From: Pseudohalioglobus sediminis
GTDB lineage: Bacteria; Pseudomonadota; Gammaproteobacteria; Pseudomonadales; Halieaceae
Direction of reading: 5' to 3'
NCBI RefSeq assembly: GCF_008370495.1
Contig: NZ_VTUX01000011.1
Span: 1-64,000 of the forward strand
DNA length: 64,000 nucleotides
How positions within the stretch are numbered: the stretch's first letter is position 1; every line of letters begins with the position of its first letter. The notes below the pieces were generated by a model. It saw only the letters and a list, made by a program, of their open reading frames with translations, was not told where the DNA came from and did not search any database. This document shows, piece after piece, positions 38,943 through 46,952 of the stretch. The position numbers were made by a program, and so were the translations under genes.

Positions 38943-40229
38943 TTACTTGGTTTCGAAGCGCTTTCGCAAATAAATTGCCAGCGCATTCATCAGGATCAGG
39001 AAGCCCATCAGCACCATAATGGCGGCGGAGGTCTTCTCGGTGAAGCCGCGCTCCGGGCTGTCGGCCCACAGGAAGATTTGTACCGGCAGCACGGTGGCGG
39101 GGTCTGTCACGGACGCGGGCGAATCCATGATAAATGCCACCATACCGATCATCAGCAACGGCGCGGATTCGCCGAGCGCTTGTGCCATACCAATGATGGA
39201 CCCGGTAAGTATACCGGGCATCGCCACCGGCAGCACATGGTGGAATACCGTCTGCAGCTTTGATGCGCCCACTCCCAGGGCGGCCTCCCTGATGGAAGGC
39301 GACACCGCCTGGATCGCCGCGCGGGAGGTAATAATGATGGTAGGCAGGGTCATCAGTGAAAGTACGATGCCACCAACCAACGGCGCCGATCGCGGCAATT
39401 CAAAGAAATTGATAAACACTGCAAGACCCAGCAAGCCGAACACAATGGACGGTACCGCTGCGAGATTATTGATGTTGATTTCAATCAGGTCGGTAATGCG
39501 ATTGCGGGGCGCAAACTCTTCCAGGTAAACGGCAGCAAAGACGCCAACCGGAAAAGCGAGCAGGAACGTTACCAGCAAGGTGAAGAACGAGCCCTGCAAG
39601 GCTGCCCGAATACCCGCCAATTCCGGCTCCCTGGAGTCACCCTCAAGGAAAAACAGGGTGTTGAAAGCGGACCTGGTGCGCCCGTCATCCCGCAGCTGGT
39701 CCAGCCAGTCCATCTGCACATCCTTGACCCGGCGCTCGGCTTCCGGTGATTCCCGGGACACCTGCCCCTTCAGGTAACTGGCCGCTTCAGAGTGCGCCAG
39801 CAGCCACACATCCTTGCGCTGGCCGATCAGCCCCGGATCACTCAGCACCTGGTCACGGAGATCGTACTCAGCGCCAATGCTCACCATGCGATAAAGGCGT
39901 CGCTTGTCGGAACGGCTGCTTACGTCGGGAAACATCTCGCGCAAAGACGCCTTGATAACGCCACTGTAATTCGCACGCGACAGCTCTTCCTCGCCGGCAC
40001 CTGGGGCCACACCCAGTTTGTCCGCGGAGAAATGCACGTCCACCAGCAGGTACTTCTGGGTAAATGCAGGTGTGCCCTTGCTGACGATGTCGAACAACAG
40101 GATGAACAGAAAGGCAAAGCCGGCGAGCACGGCCAACTGGCCATAGAGCTGAAAGCGTTTTTCGCGCGCATAGCGCTTCTTCAGCGAAGCCTGGATCAGC
40201 TCGGTATTCCTGAAAGTTTCCTTACTCAT
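38943..40229 (-). CDS. pstA: phosphate ABC transporter permease PstA (enlarged)
   Basis: A 428-aa permease, against ~296 aa in E. coli. The first helix (~27-48) is followed by a ~150-residue hydrophilic, mostly charged segment (~50-205), then the canonical five-helix transport core (~210-420) with the coupling-helix region REAALGVGASKLQTVFHHVLP. The inserted domain would lie in the periplasm. ATG at 40229 (MSKETFRNTEL) overlaps the pstC stop by 8 bp. Confidence 0.95.
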   Translation of the reverse strand: MSKETFRNTELIQASLKKRYAREKRFQLYGQLAVLAGFAFLFILLFDIVSKGTPAFTQKYLLVDVHFSADKLGVAPGAGEEELSRANYSGVIKASLREMFPDVSSRSDKRRLYRMVSIGAEYDLRDQVLSDPGLIGQRKDVWLLAHSEAASYLKGQVSRESPEAERRVKDVQMDWLDQLRDDGRTRSAFNTLFFLEGDSREPELAGIRAALQGSFFTLLVTFLLAFPVGVFAAVYLEEFAPRNRITDLIEININNLAAVPSIVFGLLGLAVFINFFELPRSAPLVGGIVLSLMTLPTIIITSRAAIQAVSPSIREAALGVGASKLQTVFHHVLPVAMPGILTGSIIGMAQALGESAPLLMIGMVAFIMDSPASVTDPATVLPVQIFLWADSPERGFTEKTSAAIMVLMGFLILMNALAIYLRKRFETK

Positions 40230-41610
40230 ACTGCTCTCGATATTTACGCACCACGTACAGTGCAACAATGTTCAACAACAGGGTGACAAAGAACAGCACC
40301 AGGCCCAGTGCGAATGCGGCCAGCGTCTTGGGGCTGTCAAATTCCTGGTCACCGACCAGCAATGTCACAATTTGCACGGTTATGGTGGTGACCGCCTCCA
40401 GCGGATTGATAGTCAGTTTCGCGGAAAGTCCCGCTGCCATCACCACAATCATGGTCTCGCCGATAGCCCTTGAGACCGCCAGCAATATACCGCCGACAAT
40501 GCCCGGGAGCGCTGCCGGAAGCAGAACCTTGCGAATGGTTTCGCTCATGGTGGCGCCCATACCCAGTGAGGCCTCGCGCATACTGTCCGGGACTGCATTG
40601 ATGATGTCGTCGGACAACGACATAACGAAGGGTATGATCATGATCCCCATGACCAGGCCGGCGGCGAGAGCGCTTTCGGATGCGACCGTAAGCCCGATGC
40701 TTTCACCGAGTTCACGTATGAACGGAGCTACCGTCAGTGCGGCAAAAAAGCCGTAGACCACAGTGGGCACGCCGGCCAGAATCTCCAGTACCGGCTTGGT
40801 CACGGAGCGAAAACGACGGCTGGCATACTCTGAGAGATAGATGGCCGACATCAGCCCCACGGGCACTGCGATCAGCATGGCAACAAACGAGATGAGCAGC
40901 GTGCCAACCAGCAGGGGGACGAAGCCGAAGGATCCCGACGCGCCCACCTGGTCAGCACGTATCGCCATCTGTGGGCTCCACTTGAGGCCAAACAGGAAAT
41001 CCGCAATCGGTATGTTCTGGAAGAAACGGATCGCCTCGAACAGCACCGACAACACGATACCCAGCGTGGTCAGCACCGCGATAAACGAGCAGGTAAACAG
41101 GATCCACTTGAAAATGTTCTCAACGTGGTTTCGCGCACGCAGTTCCGGCTTGACCTTGAGCACGGCCAGCGCCCCGCCCAACAACGCCAGGGCTCCGACC
41201 AGAAGCAACTTCAGGCCCCTGCTGTAACCCAGCAAGTTCTGGTAGGAGACTGCTGCAGCGCGCTGCACATCATTGACCATGGCCTCGTCCACGTTACCGT
41301 TGGCATAACTGACCACCTGGTTGTAATACAGGCCCAGTTCAGCACTGCCCATGGCGCGCACATCATCGGGCAATCCACTGATCACAATGTTCTTGATAAA
41401 GGGCTGCTCTGCCAGCATCCAGAACACGAACAGGAACAGTGCGGGCAGGCCCGCCCAGAGCGCCGCCATGTAGCCGTAGTGCTTGGGTAGCGAGTGCAGC
41501 GTCTGCAAGCCACCCGCGGACATGCCGATCAACCTCGAACGATGGCGACCGACAAAGAAACTGATGGCGCACAGCGCCAGCAGGGTGAGGAAAACGGTGG
41601 ATGATTGCAT
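40222..41610 (-). CDS. pstC: phosphate ABC transporter permease PstC (enlarged)
   Basis: A 462-aa permease, against ~319 aa in E. coli. It starts with a short helix and a second helix (~50-65), then a hydrophilic ~70-residue segment, before the six-helix core (~170-455) with the coupling motif MREASLGMGATMSETIRKVLLPAALPG. ATG at 41610 (MQSSTVFLTLLALC) is preferred; an upstream in-frame ATG at 41658 would extend it by 16 residues. It is 84 bases downstream of pstS. Confidence 0.95.
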   Translation of the reverse strand: MQSSTVFLTLLALCAISFFVGRHRSRLIGMSAGGLQTLHSLPKHYGYMAALWAGLPALFLFVFWMLAEQPFIKNIVISGLPDDVRAMGSAELGLYYNQVVSYANGNVDEAMVNDVQRAAAVSYQNLLGYSRGLKLLLVGALALLGGALAVLKVKPELRARNHVENIFKWILFTCSFIAVLTTLGIVLSVLFEAIRFFQNIPIADFLFGLKWSPQMAIRADQVGASGSFGFVPLLVGTLLISFVAMLIAVPVGLMSAIYLSEYASRRFRSVTKPVLEILAGVPTVVYGFFAALTVAPFIRELGESIGLTVASESALAAGLVMGIMIIPFVMSLSDDIINAVPDSMREASLGMGATMSETIRKVLLPAALPGIVGGILLAVSRAIGETMIVVMAAGLSAKLTINPLEAVTTITVQIVTLLVGDQEFDSPKTLAAFALGLVLFFVTLLLNIVALYVVRKYREQYE

Positions 41611-41694
41611 TATTGAGTCTTCAAAAAAGCGATGCGCCGCGGGTAGCGGCGCAAACATTCCAACAAATATGCGTCACTGGCGTAAGGGCTTTGC

Positions 41695-42837
41695 CTACAT
41701 TTCCAGGCGCTTGAGCGCGGCGACATCGGCCTGGATCTGCTCCAGTTCGTCCTCGTCCAGCGGTATCAGGCCCTTCTCCAGCAGGTAGCCGTCTTCACCC
41801 ATGGCGCGCTCGGAGGTAAATTCCAGCGCATACTCCTGTATGCCAGGTATGCGGCCCACGTGAGCCGCCTTGATGTAGAAATAAAGCGGACGCGATACCG
41901 GGTAGTCCCCATCTGCAATCGTGTCGAAGGTCGGCTCCACACCGCCGATCATCGATCCCTGTACCTTGTCGCCGTTTTCCTCGAGGAAACTGAAACCGAA
42001 GATACCCAGGGCCTCAGGATTGGCCTCGAGCTTTTGCACGATCAGGTTGTCGTTCTCGCCGGCCTCGATGAAGGCACCGTCCTCGCGCACAGAGTAAGCG
42101 ATGGTCTTGAAGATATCCTTACCTTTCGGTGGCTTGCCTTTGCTCTCTTCATAGGATGTGTACACGCCCGCCGGGATACCCAGCGCAGCCATTGCCGACT
42201 TGATTTCATCTGCCTGCTCGGCGCCAAGGCCACGCAGTGCTTTCAGGGCAGGAATCTGCTGCGCGCCACCGCCCAGGGCCAACTCGGCAAAGGCATCACG
42301 CGTACCCGAGGTTGGCGGGGGACCCAGCACCTCGATCGGCGTGGCCGGCAATGCCGGGTTGATGTCTTTCCAGTTCTTGTAGGGATTGGCTATCAACTTG
42401 CCATCCGGTCCGGGCACGTCCTTGGCCAGCGCCATGTAGAGTTCTTTCAGGCTGAGGCTCAGCTTTGGCGCCTGGCGGGAGTTGGCAATAGCAATGCCGT
42501 CGAAACCGACTAGTACTTCCACCACGTCGGTTACGCCATTTTCCTGGCACTGGTCATACTCGCTCTTCTTGATGCGGCGCGACGAGTTGGTAATGTCAGG
42601 AGTGTTGGCACCGACACCTTTGCAAAACAACTTGAGACCGCCACCGGAACCGGTGGACTCAATCTTGGGGGTTTTGAAGTCGGTAGAGCGCCCGAAGCGT
42701 TCGGCGACGACCGTCGCAAACGGATACACGGTGGAAGAGCCGACGATGCTGACGTTATCGCGGCCCTGCGCCTGTACACTGCCGATCTGGGTCATTCCTA
42801 CAGTGAGCGCCAAGGCGCCGATGATCTGCTTATTCAC
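41695..42837 (-). CDS. pstS: phosphate-binding periplasmic protein PstS
   Basis: A 380-aa substrate-binding protein with an N-terminal signal peptide (MNKQIIGALALTVGMTQIGS, cleavage ~23). Phosphate-contacting segments of the PstS fold are visible: IVGSSTVYPFATVVAERFG, ESTGSGGGLKLFC and GPPPTSGTRDAFAEL. It is longer than E. coli PstS (346) and closer to the marine/Pseudomonas DING-related variants. First gene of pstSCAB-phoU, with a degenerate Pho box upstream. Confidence 0.95.
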   Translation of the reverse strand: MNKQIIGALALTVGMTQIGSVQAQGRDNVSIVGSSTVYPFATVVAERFGRSTDFKTPKIESTGSGGGLKLFCKGVGANTPDITNSSRRIKKSEYDQCQENGVTDVVEVLVGFDGIAIANSRQAPKLSLSLKELYMALAKDVPGPDGKLIANPYKNWKDINPALPATPIEVLGPPPTSGTRDAFAELALGGGAQQIPALKALRGLGAEQADEIKSAMAALGIPAGVYTSYEESKGKPPKGKDIFKTIAYSVREDGAFIEAGENDNLIVQKLEANPEALGIFGFSFLEENGDKVQGSMIGGVEPTFDTIADGDYPVSRPLYFYIKAAHVGRIPGIQEYALEFTSERAMGEDGYLLEKGLIPLDEDELEQIQADVAALKRLEM

Positions 42838-42912
42838 GTGAGTAGAGCTCCCTTAGAACCTGAATTGCCACGCTGTATTACGCGTGATTGCCGGCCAGTC
42901 TAGGGACCAATT

Positions 42913-42930
42913 GTTACGGGAATATTACAA
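42913..42930 (-). promoter_or_regulatory. candidate (degenerate) Pho box upstream of pstS
   Basis: On the minus strand, TTGTAAT-ATTC-CCGTAAC: two 7-mers with a 4-bp spacer, each matching CTGTCAT/C at 5 of 7 positions. It is 76 bp upstream of the pstS ATG. Right spacing and place but weak sequence. Confidence 0.45.
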
Positions 42931-42982
42931 CGGCAAGTATTTGAAATTATTGATGATTTTGGAAACTGTAAGCATCGCGGAC

Positions 42983-43705
42983 CTATTGGTCGCTCACCTT
43001 GTCCATGAATTCCTCAATGGAGCGCTGATGCCTGACATCCTGGCCTCGCACAAGGTAGATAACGTGCTCGGCGATATTCGAGGCGTGGTCGCCGATTCGC
43101 TCGAGGCTGCGCAGGGCCCACATCTCATTGAGTATGGCCCCGATGTCCCGCGGATCCTCCATCATGAACGTCACCAGTGAGCGCATGGCACTGCCATACT
43201 CCCGGTCGACTTCCGTATCCTCCTGCACCACTTCCACAGCCAGCTCCATGTCGAGACGCGCGAATGCATCCAGTGACTTGCGCAACATTGTGGCCACGTG
43301 GCTGCCGATGCGACGGATCTCTATGTAGTTGGTGGGTGACACATTCTCTTCCGCAAGCCGGATACCCTGGCGCGCGATCTTGGCTGCTTCATCGCCGATG
43401 CGCTCGACATCCGTGTTCACCTTGATGACGGTCATCACCAGGCGCAGGTCGCTGGCGGTGGGCTGGCGGCGGGCGATAATGGTCGAACACTCATCATCGA
43501 TGCGCATCTCCATCTGGTTGACCTCGTGGTCACGATTGATGATTTCCTCCGCCTCACCAGTGTCCCTGGCAACGAGTGCCGCCACGGCGGCATTGAGCTG
43601 CTTCTCTACCTTGCCGCCCATTTCCAGCAACTGGTTCTTGATGCCCTCCAACTCGGTGTTAAAGCGCTCGGATATGTGCTGCTTGTGGTCGTCCTGTCTC
43701 AACAT
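42983..43705 (-). CDS. phoU: phosphate signalling protein PhoU (first copy, after phoR)
   Basis: A 240-aa PhoU with both metal-binding repeats (DVERIGDEAAKIARQGI at ~100 and SLERIGDHASNIAEHVIYLV at ~205). Its ATG overlaps the phoR stop by 7 bp, so it is translationally coupled to phoBR rather than to pst. It shares the general pattern (ISERFNTELEGIKNQLLEMG) with the other copy, but most surface residues differ. The region 42841-42982 to pstS holds only the candidate Pho box. Confidence 0.95.
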   Translation of the reverse strand: MLRQDDHKQHISERFNTELEGIKNQLLEMGGKVEKQLNAAVAALVARDTGEAEEIINRDHEVNQMEMRIDDECSTIIARRQPTASDLRLVMTVIKVNTDVERIGDEAAKIARQGIRLAEENVSPTNYIEIRRIGSHVATMLRKSLDAFARLDMELAVEVVQEDTEVDREYGSAMRSLVTFMMEDPRDIGAILNEMWALRSLERIGDHASNIAEHVIYLVRGQDVRHQRSIEEFMDKVSDQ

Positions 43706-44994
43706 GCCTGCATGTCTCCCGTGTTCTCCGCGGCCATAGGGAACAGTAATTTAAAGGTACTGCCCCGCCCCAGGGTACTGTCAATATTCAGTTGTGCGCC
43801 ATGCGCCGCGGCCACGTGCTTGACGATAGCCAGGCCAAGCCCGGTACCCCCGGTACTGGAAGAGCGGCTGTCATCCACCCGGTAAAATCGCTCAGTCAGA
43901 CGCGGTATGTGATGCGCATCAATACCGATGCCCTCGTCCTCTACCGCAAGGCAGTAGCGGCCATCCTCACAGCTGGCGGATATGGTCACAGCACCGTCCT
44001 CGGGGCTGTATTTAAGCGCGTTGTACACGAGGTTCGAGACCGCACTGTAAAGCTCCCGGTAATCTCCACGAATCTTCTCCCGGCAATCGATCTGCAAGCG
44101 CAAAGTGCGTTCCGGATGGGCATTCGCGACCTCTTCGCGCAGTTCCTCCAGCAGCCCTGTCATATCGACAAGATCATGTTTTTGCTGCCCCTCCGTGGTC
44201 TCGATTCGCGATAACCACAGCAGGTCCTTGAGCAGGTTTTCCATGCGCACGGCCTGCCCTTCCATCTGCCGCATGGCACGCTGGTAAGGCGCGGGCATCT
44301 GGTCCACACCCGCCAGCATGGTACCGAGATAACCCATGATCACGGTCAGCGGCGTGCGCAACTCATGTGAAACGTTGCCGACGAAATCTCGACGCATCTG
44401 TTCAGTGCGCACCCGGTCGGTTACGTCGCGGATGAAAAGCAATATATCACCTTCGGCAAACCGCGTGATGATAACCTGCAGGTGGCGCCTGACCTGGCCG
44501 CTGGTTTCGAACACCAATGGCTCAGTGTAACTTCCGGCATGCAGGTACTCGTTGAATTCCGGCTCGCGCACGAGATTGGTGATAGCCCGACCGGTATCAT
44601 CAGGGTAACGCAGGCCAAGGAAAGTCTGCGCTGCTTCATTGCACCAGCGTATGCCGCCACCCTCCTCCACGATCACCACACCGTCACGCATGGCGGCAAA
44701 CGAGTCGAGCAGGTAATCCACGGTTGACTGCAAGCGTTCCTCGGTCTCTGCGGCCACCCGCTGCTGCTTGTAGACCCGCGCAACCAACTCCGCCCAGATG
44801 CCATGCACATCCGGTGGCGGCCTGGTGCTGTCCTGCAGCCAGCGCTCAATACGCCAGATCTGGTGGCTCCAGAAAAACAGGATCAACAGGGACGCGGCGG
44901 TAAGTCCGACCAGCGCACTACCCAGATACCAGCCCAGCACGCCGCCAGCGGCCACCAGCGCAAGCATTCTCGTTATCGCAGCCAGCCACTCCAT
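43699..44994 (-). CDS. phoR: phosphate regulon sensor kinase PhoR
   Basis: A 431-aa inner-membrane histidine kinase. Two hydrophobic helices at the N-terminus (~5-20 and ~24-42) have almost no periplasmic loop, as in E. coli PhoR, which senses through Pst/PhoU. A PAS domain follows (~95-190), then HisKA with His210 in DFVGNVSHELRTPLTVIMGY, and HATPase with VEDEGIGIDAHHIPRLTERF and GGTGLGLAIVKH. It follows phoB by 18 bases. Confidence 0.97.
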   Translation of the reverse strand: MEWLAAITRMLALVAAGGVLGWYLGSALVGLTAASLLILFFWSHQIWRIERWLQDSTRPPPDVHGIWAELVARVYKQQRVAAETEERLQSTVDYLLDSFAAMRDGVVIVEEGGGIRWCNEAAQTFLGLRYPDDTGRAITNLVREPEFNEYLHAGSYTEPLVFETSGQVRRHLQVIITRFAEGDILLFIRDVTDRVRTEQMRRDFVGNVSHELRTPLTVIMGYLGTMLAGVDQMPAPYQRAMRQMEGQAVRMENLLKDLLWLSRIETTEGQQKHDLVDMTGLLEELREEVANAHPERTLRLQIDCREKIRGDYRELYSAVSNLVYNALKYSPEDGAVTISASCEDGRYCLAVEDEGIGIDAHHIPRLTERFYRVDDSRSSSTGGTGLGLAIVKHVAAAHGAQLNIDSTLGRGSTFKLLFPMAAENTGDMQAC

Positions 44995-45012
44995 GTGCGT
45001 CGCTTAAAGCTC

Positions 45013-45714
45013 CTACAAACCGCGCGAGGAAAAGCGATAACCTGTCCCGCGCACTGTCTGTATCAATCCACTGTAATCCGCTTCGTCCCTTTGCAGGGCC
45101 TTCCGCAAGCGCCTGATATGCACATCGACGGTACGCTCTTCCACGTACACGTTGGCACCCCAGACCTGGTCCAGCAGCTGGCCCCGGGTGTAGGCACGCT
45201 CCGGGTGTGACATGAAAAACTGTAGCAGGTTGAATTCAGTCGGCCCCATATCCACTGGTTCATCACCAATGTAGATTCGCCGGCTGTCACCATCCAGTAC
45301 CAGCCCGCTCACCTCCAGGCGGCCCTGCTCCTCACCAGCACCTGAGCGGCGCAACAGGGCCCGCACCCTCGCTATCAACTCCCGTGGTGCGAAAGGCTTG
45401 GTGATGTAGTCATCGGCACCGACATCGAGCCCCTGGATCACGTTGTCTTCAGCGGTCTTCGCAGTCAGCATGATTACCGGTACTTCGCGGGTGCTGTCAT
45501 CGCGCTTCAGGCGGCGCAGCAGTTCCAGTCCGCTACCACCTGGCAACATCCAGTCCAGCAACACCATGTCCGGGCGCTTGTCGATGACCTGCGTATAGGC
45601 CTGCTGGATATTCTCAGCTTCTATGCAATTGTATTCGGCTATTTCCAGCGCCATACGCAACATATCGCGTATAGCCGACTCATCATCGACGATCAGAACC
45701 GTTCGTTCAGACAT
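45013..45714 (-). CDS. phoB: phosphate regulon response regulator PhoB
   Basis: A 233-aa OmpR-family regulator. The receiver domain has the acidic pair VDDE, phospho-acceptor Asp54 (LLDWMLPGG) and Lys106 (ITKPFAPREL). The winged-helix domain (~130-230) ends in VDVHIRRLRKALQ and VRGTGYRFS. It binds Pho boxes such as those at 36754 and 45766. A Pho box upstream implies autoregulation. Confidence 0.98.
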   Translation of the reverse strand: MSERTVLIVDDESAIRDMLRMALEIAEYNCIEAENIQQAYTQVIDKRPDMVLLDWMLPGGSGLELLRRLKRDDSTREVPVIMLTAKTAEDNVIQGLDVGADDYITKPFAPRELIARVRALLRRSGAGEEQGRLEVSGLVLDGDSRRIYIGDEPVDMGPTEFNLLQFFMSHPERAYTRGQLLDQVWGANVYVEERTVDVHIRRLRKALQRDEADYSGLIQTVRGTGYRFSSRGL

Positions 45715-45765
45715 ACTTCACACTTTCCTTCATTCTTACGAATGCAGGTATTAGATGATGAAATT

Positions 45766-45783
45766 GTGACAATTAAATGACAA
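45766..45783 (-). promoter_or_regulatory. Pho box upstream of phoB
   Basis: On the minus strand, TTGTCAT-TTAA-TTGTCAC: two 7-bp repeats with a 4-bp AT spacer; each differs from the PhoB consensus at only the first base. It is 52 bp upstream of the phoB ATG. Confidence 0.85.
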
Positions 45784-45849
45784 ATCACGCTGGAATGCGA
45801 ACAGAATGCACTGTCCGCTCGTTTCCCTTCAATAACCAGCGCTTGGCCA

Positions 45850-45871
45850 CAAAACAACGAGGTGACTCGTT
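45850..45871 (-). terminator. possible terminator of the kor cluster
   Basis: AACGAG (45856-45861) and CTCGTT (45866-45871) form a 6-bp stem with a 4-base loop; on the minus strand GTTTTGTGG follows. The T-run is short, so termination may be weak. It lies 26 bases after the korB stop. Confidence 0.4.
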
Positions 45872-45896
45872 GCCCTGCCTGCCGGGGATCACTCGC

Positions 45897-46949
45897 TCAA
45901 CGCAGACTGGCGTTGATGTTCTTCAGCATCTGGTTGCCGGGACACAAATCTTCGGCGCCCAGCGTGTTCAGCGGTCGCCGTGATGTCTCCATGACGTCAT
46001 GCAGGTCTCTGGAGTCCCTGTCCATGTAGATGAGCCCGGTGAGAATATCGCCCGCAGTGCGGTGCTTCTCCATCGCAATCAATGCCGAGGTGCGATCAAA
46101 CGGGTTCATCTCTTCCTCCATCTTGTAGAGATGTACGGTCGAGCCGTCATGCATGGTCACTTCGTGACTGAATCCGGGTTCGTAGTCGGTGGTAATTTCC
46201 TTCTGCATGGGCACAAAGTCAACGGTTCCAGTGGCCTCGGCATGTTCACGCACAAATTCGTAACTCTTGGTGGACCCGGGGTTGTTATTGAAGGTCACGC
46301 AGGGTGACACCACATCGATGAAAGCAAAGCCGCGATGGCTGATTGCGGCCTTGATCAGCGGCACCAGCTGTTGCTTGTCACCGGAAAAACTGCGCGCCAC
46401 AAAGGTCGCGCCCATTTGCATGGCCGTCGCGCACAGGTCAATGGCGGAATAAATGTTGGCATCGCCTTTTTTACTCACCGAGCCCTCGTCCGCGGTGGCG
46501 GAATCCTGGCCCTTGGTCAGCCCGTAGCAGCCGTTGTTCATGACAATGTAGACCATGTTCAGGTTGCGGCGCGCGACGTGCGCAAACTGGCCCATACCAA
46601 TGGATGCCGTGTCGCCATCGCCGGAAACACCGAGATAGAGCAGGTCGCGATTTGCCATTGCCGCACCGGTAGCTACCGAAGGCATACGCCCGTGCACTGA
46701 GTTGAAGCCGTGTGACTTGCCCAGGAAATAGGTAGGCGCCTTGGAGGAACAGCCGATACCGGACAACTTGGCAATCTTGTGCGGTTCTATAGAAAGCTCG
46801 TGGCAGGCCTTGACGATGGCGCCGGAAATCGAATCGTGACCACAGCCCGCGCAAAGCGTGGATATCGACCCTTCGTAGTCGGCACGGGTATACCCCAGGT
46901 CATTGACTGGCAATTCGGGATGACGAAATTTCGGTATCTGGTAACTCAT
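45897..46949 (-). CDS. korB: 2-oxoacid:ferredoxin oxidoreductase beta subunit (KorB-like)
   Basis: A 350-aa thiamine diphosphate-binding beta subunit of a 2-oxoacid:acceptor oxidoreductase. The [4Fe-4S] ligands begin in STLCAGCGHDSISGA (Cys33, Cys36), with a third candidate, Cys67, in SGIGCSSK. The TPP-binding motif is VSGDGDTASIGMGQFAHVAR (~109-128) followed by NNGCYGLTKGQ. With the alpha subunit it would oxidise 2-oxoglutarate (or a related 2-oxoacid) to the acyl-CoA, reducing ferredoxin. 2-Oxoglutarate as substrate is inferred from overall resemblance to KorAB. It lies 3 bases after korA. Confidence 0.9.
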   Translation of the reverse strand: MSYQIPKFRHPELPVNDLGYTRADYEGSISTLCAGCGHDSISGAIVKACHELSIEPHKIAKLSGIGCSSKAPTYFLGKSHGFNSVHGRMPSVATGAAMANRDLLYLGVSGDGDTASIGMGQFAHVARRNLNMVYIVMNNGCYGLTKGQDSATADEGSVSKKGDANIYSAIDLCATAMQMGATFVARSFSGDKQQLVPLIKAAISHRGFAFIDVVSPCVTFNNNPGSTKSYEFVREHAEATGTVDFVPMQKEITTDYEPGFSHEVTMHDGSTVHLYKMEEEMNPFDRTSALIAMEKHRTAGDILTGLIYMDRDSRDLHDVMETSRRPLNTLGAEDLCPGNQMLKNINASLR

Positions 46950-46952
46950 GTT

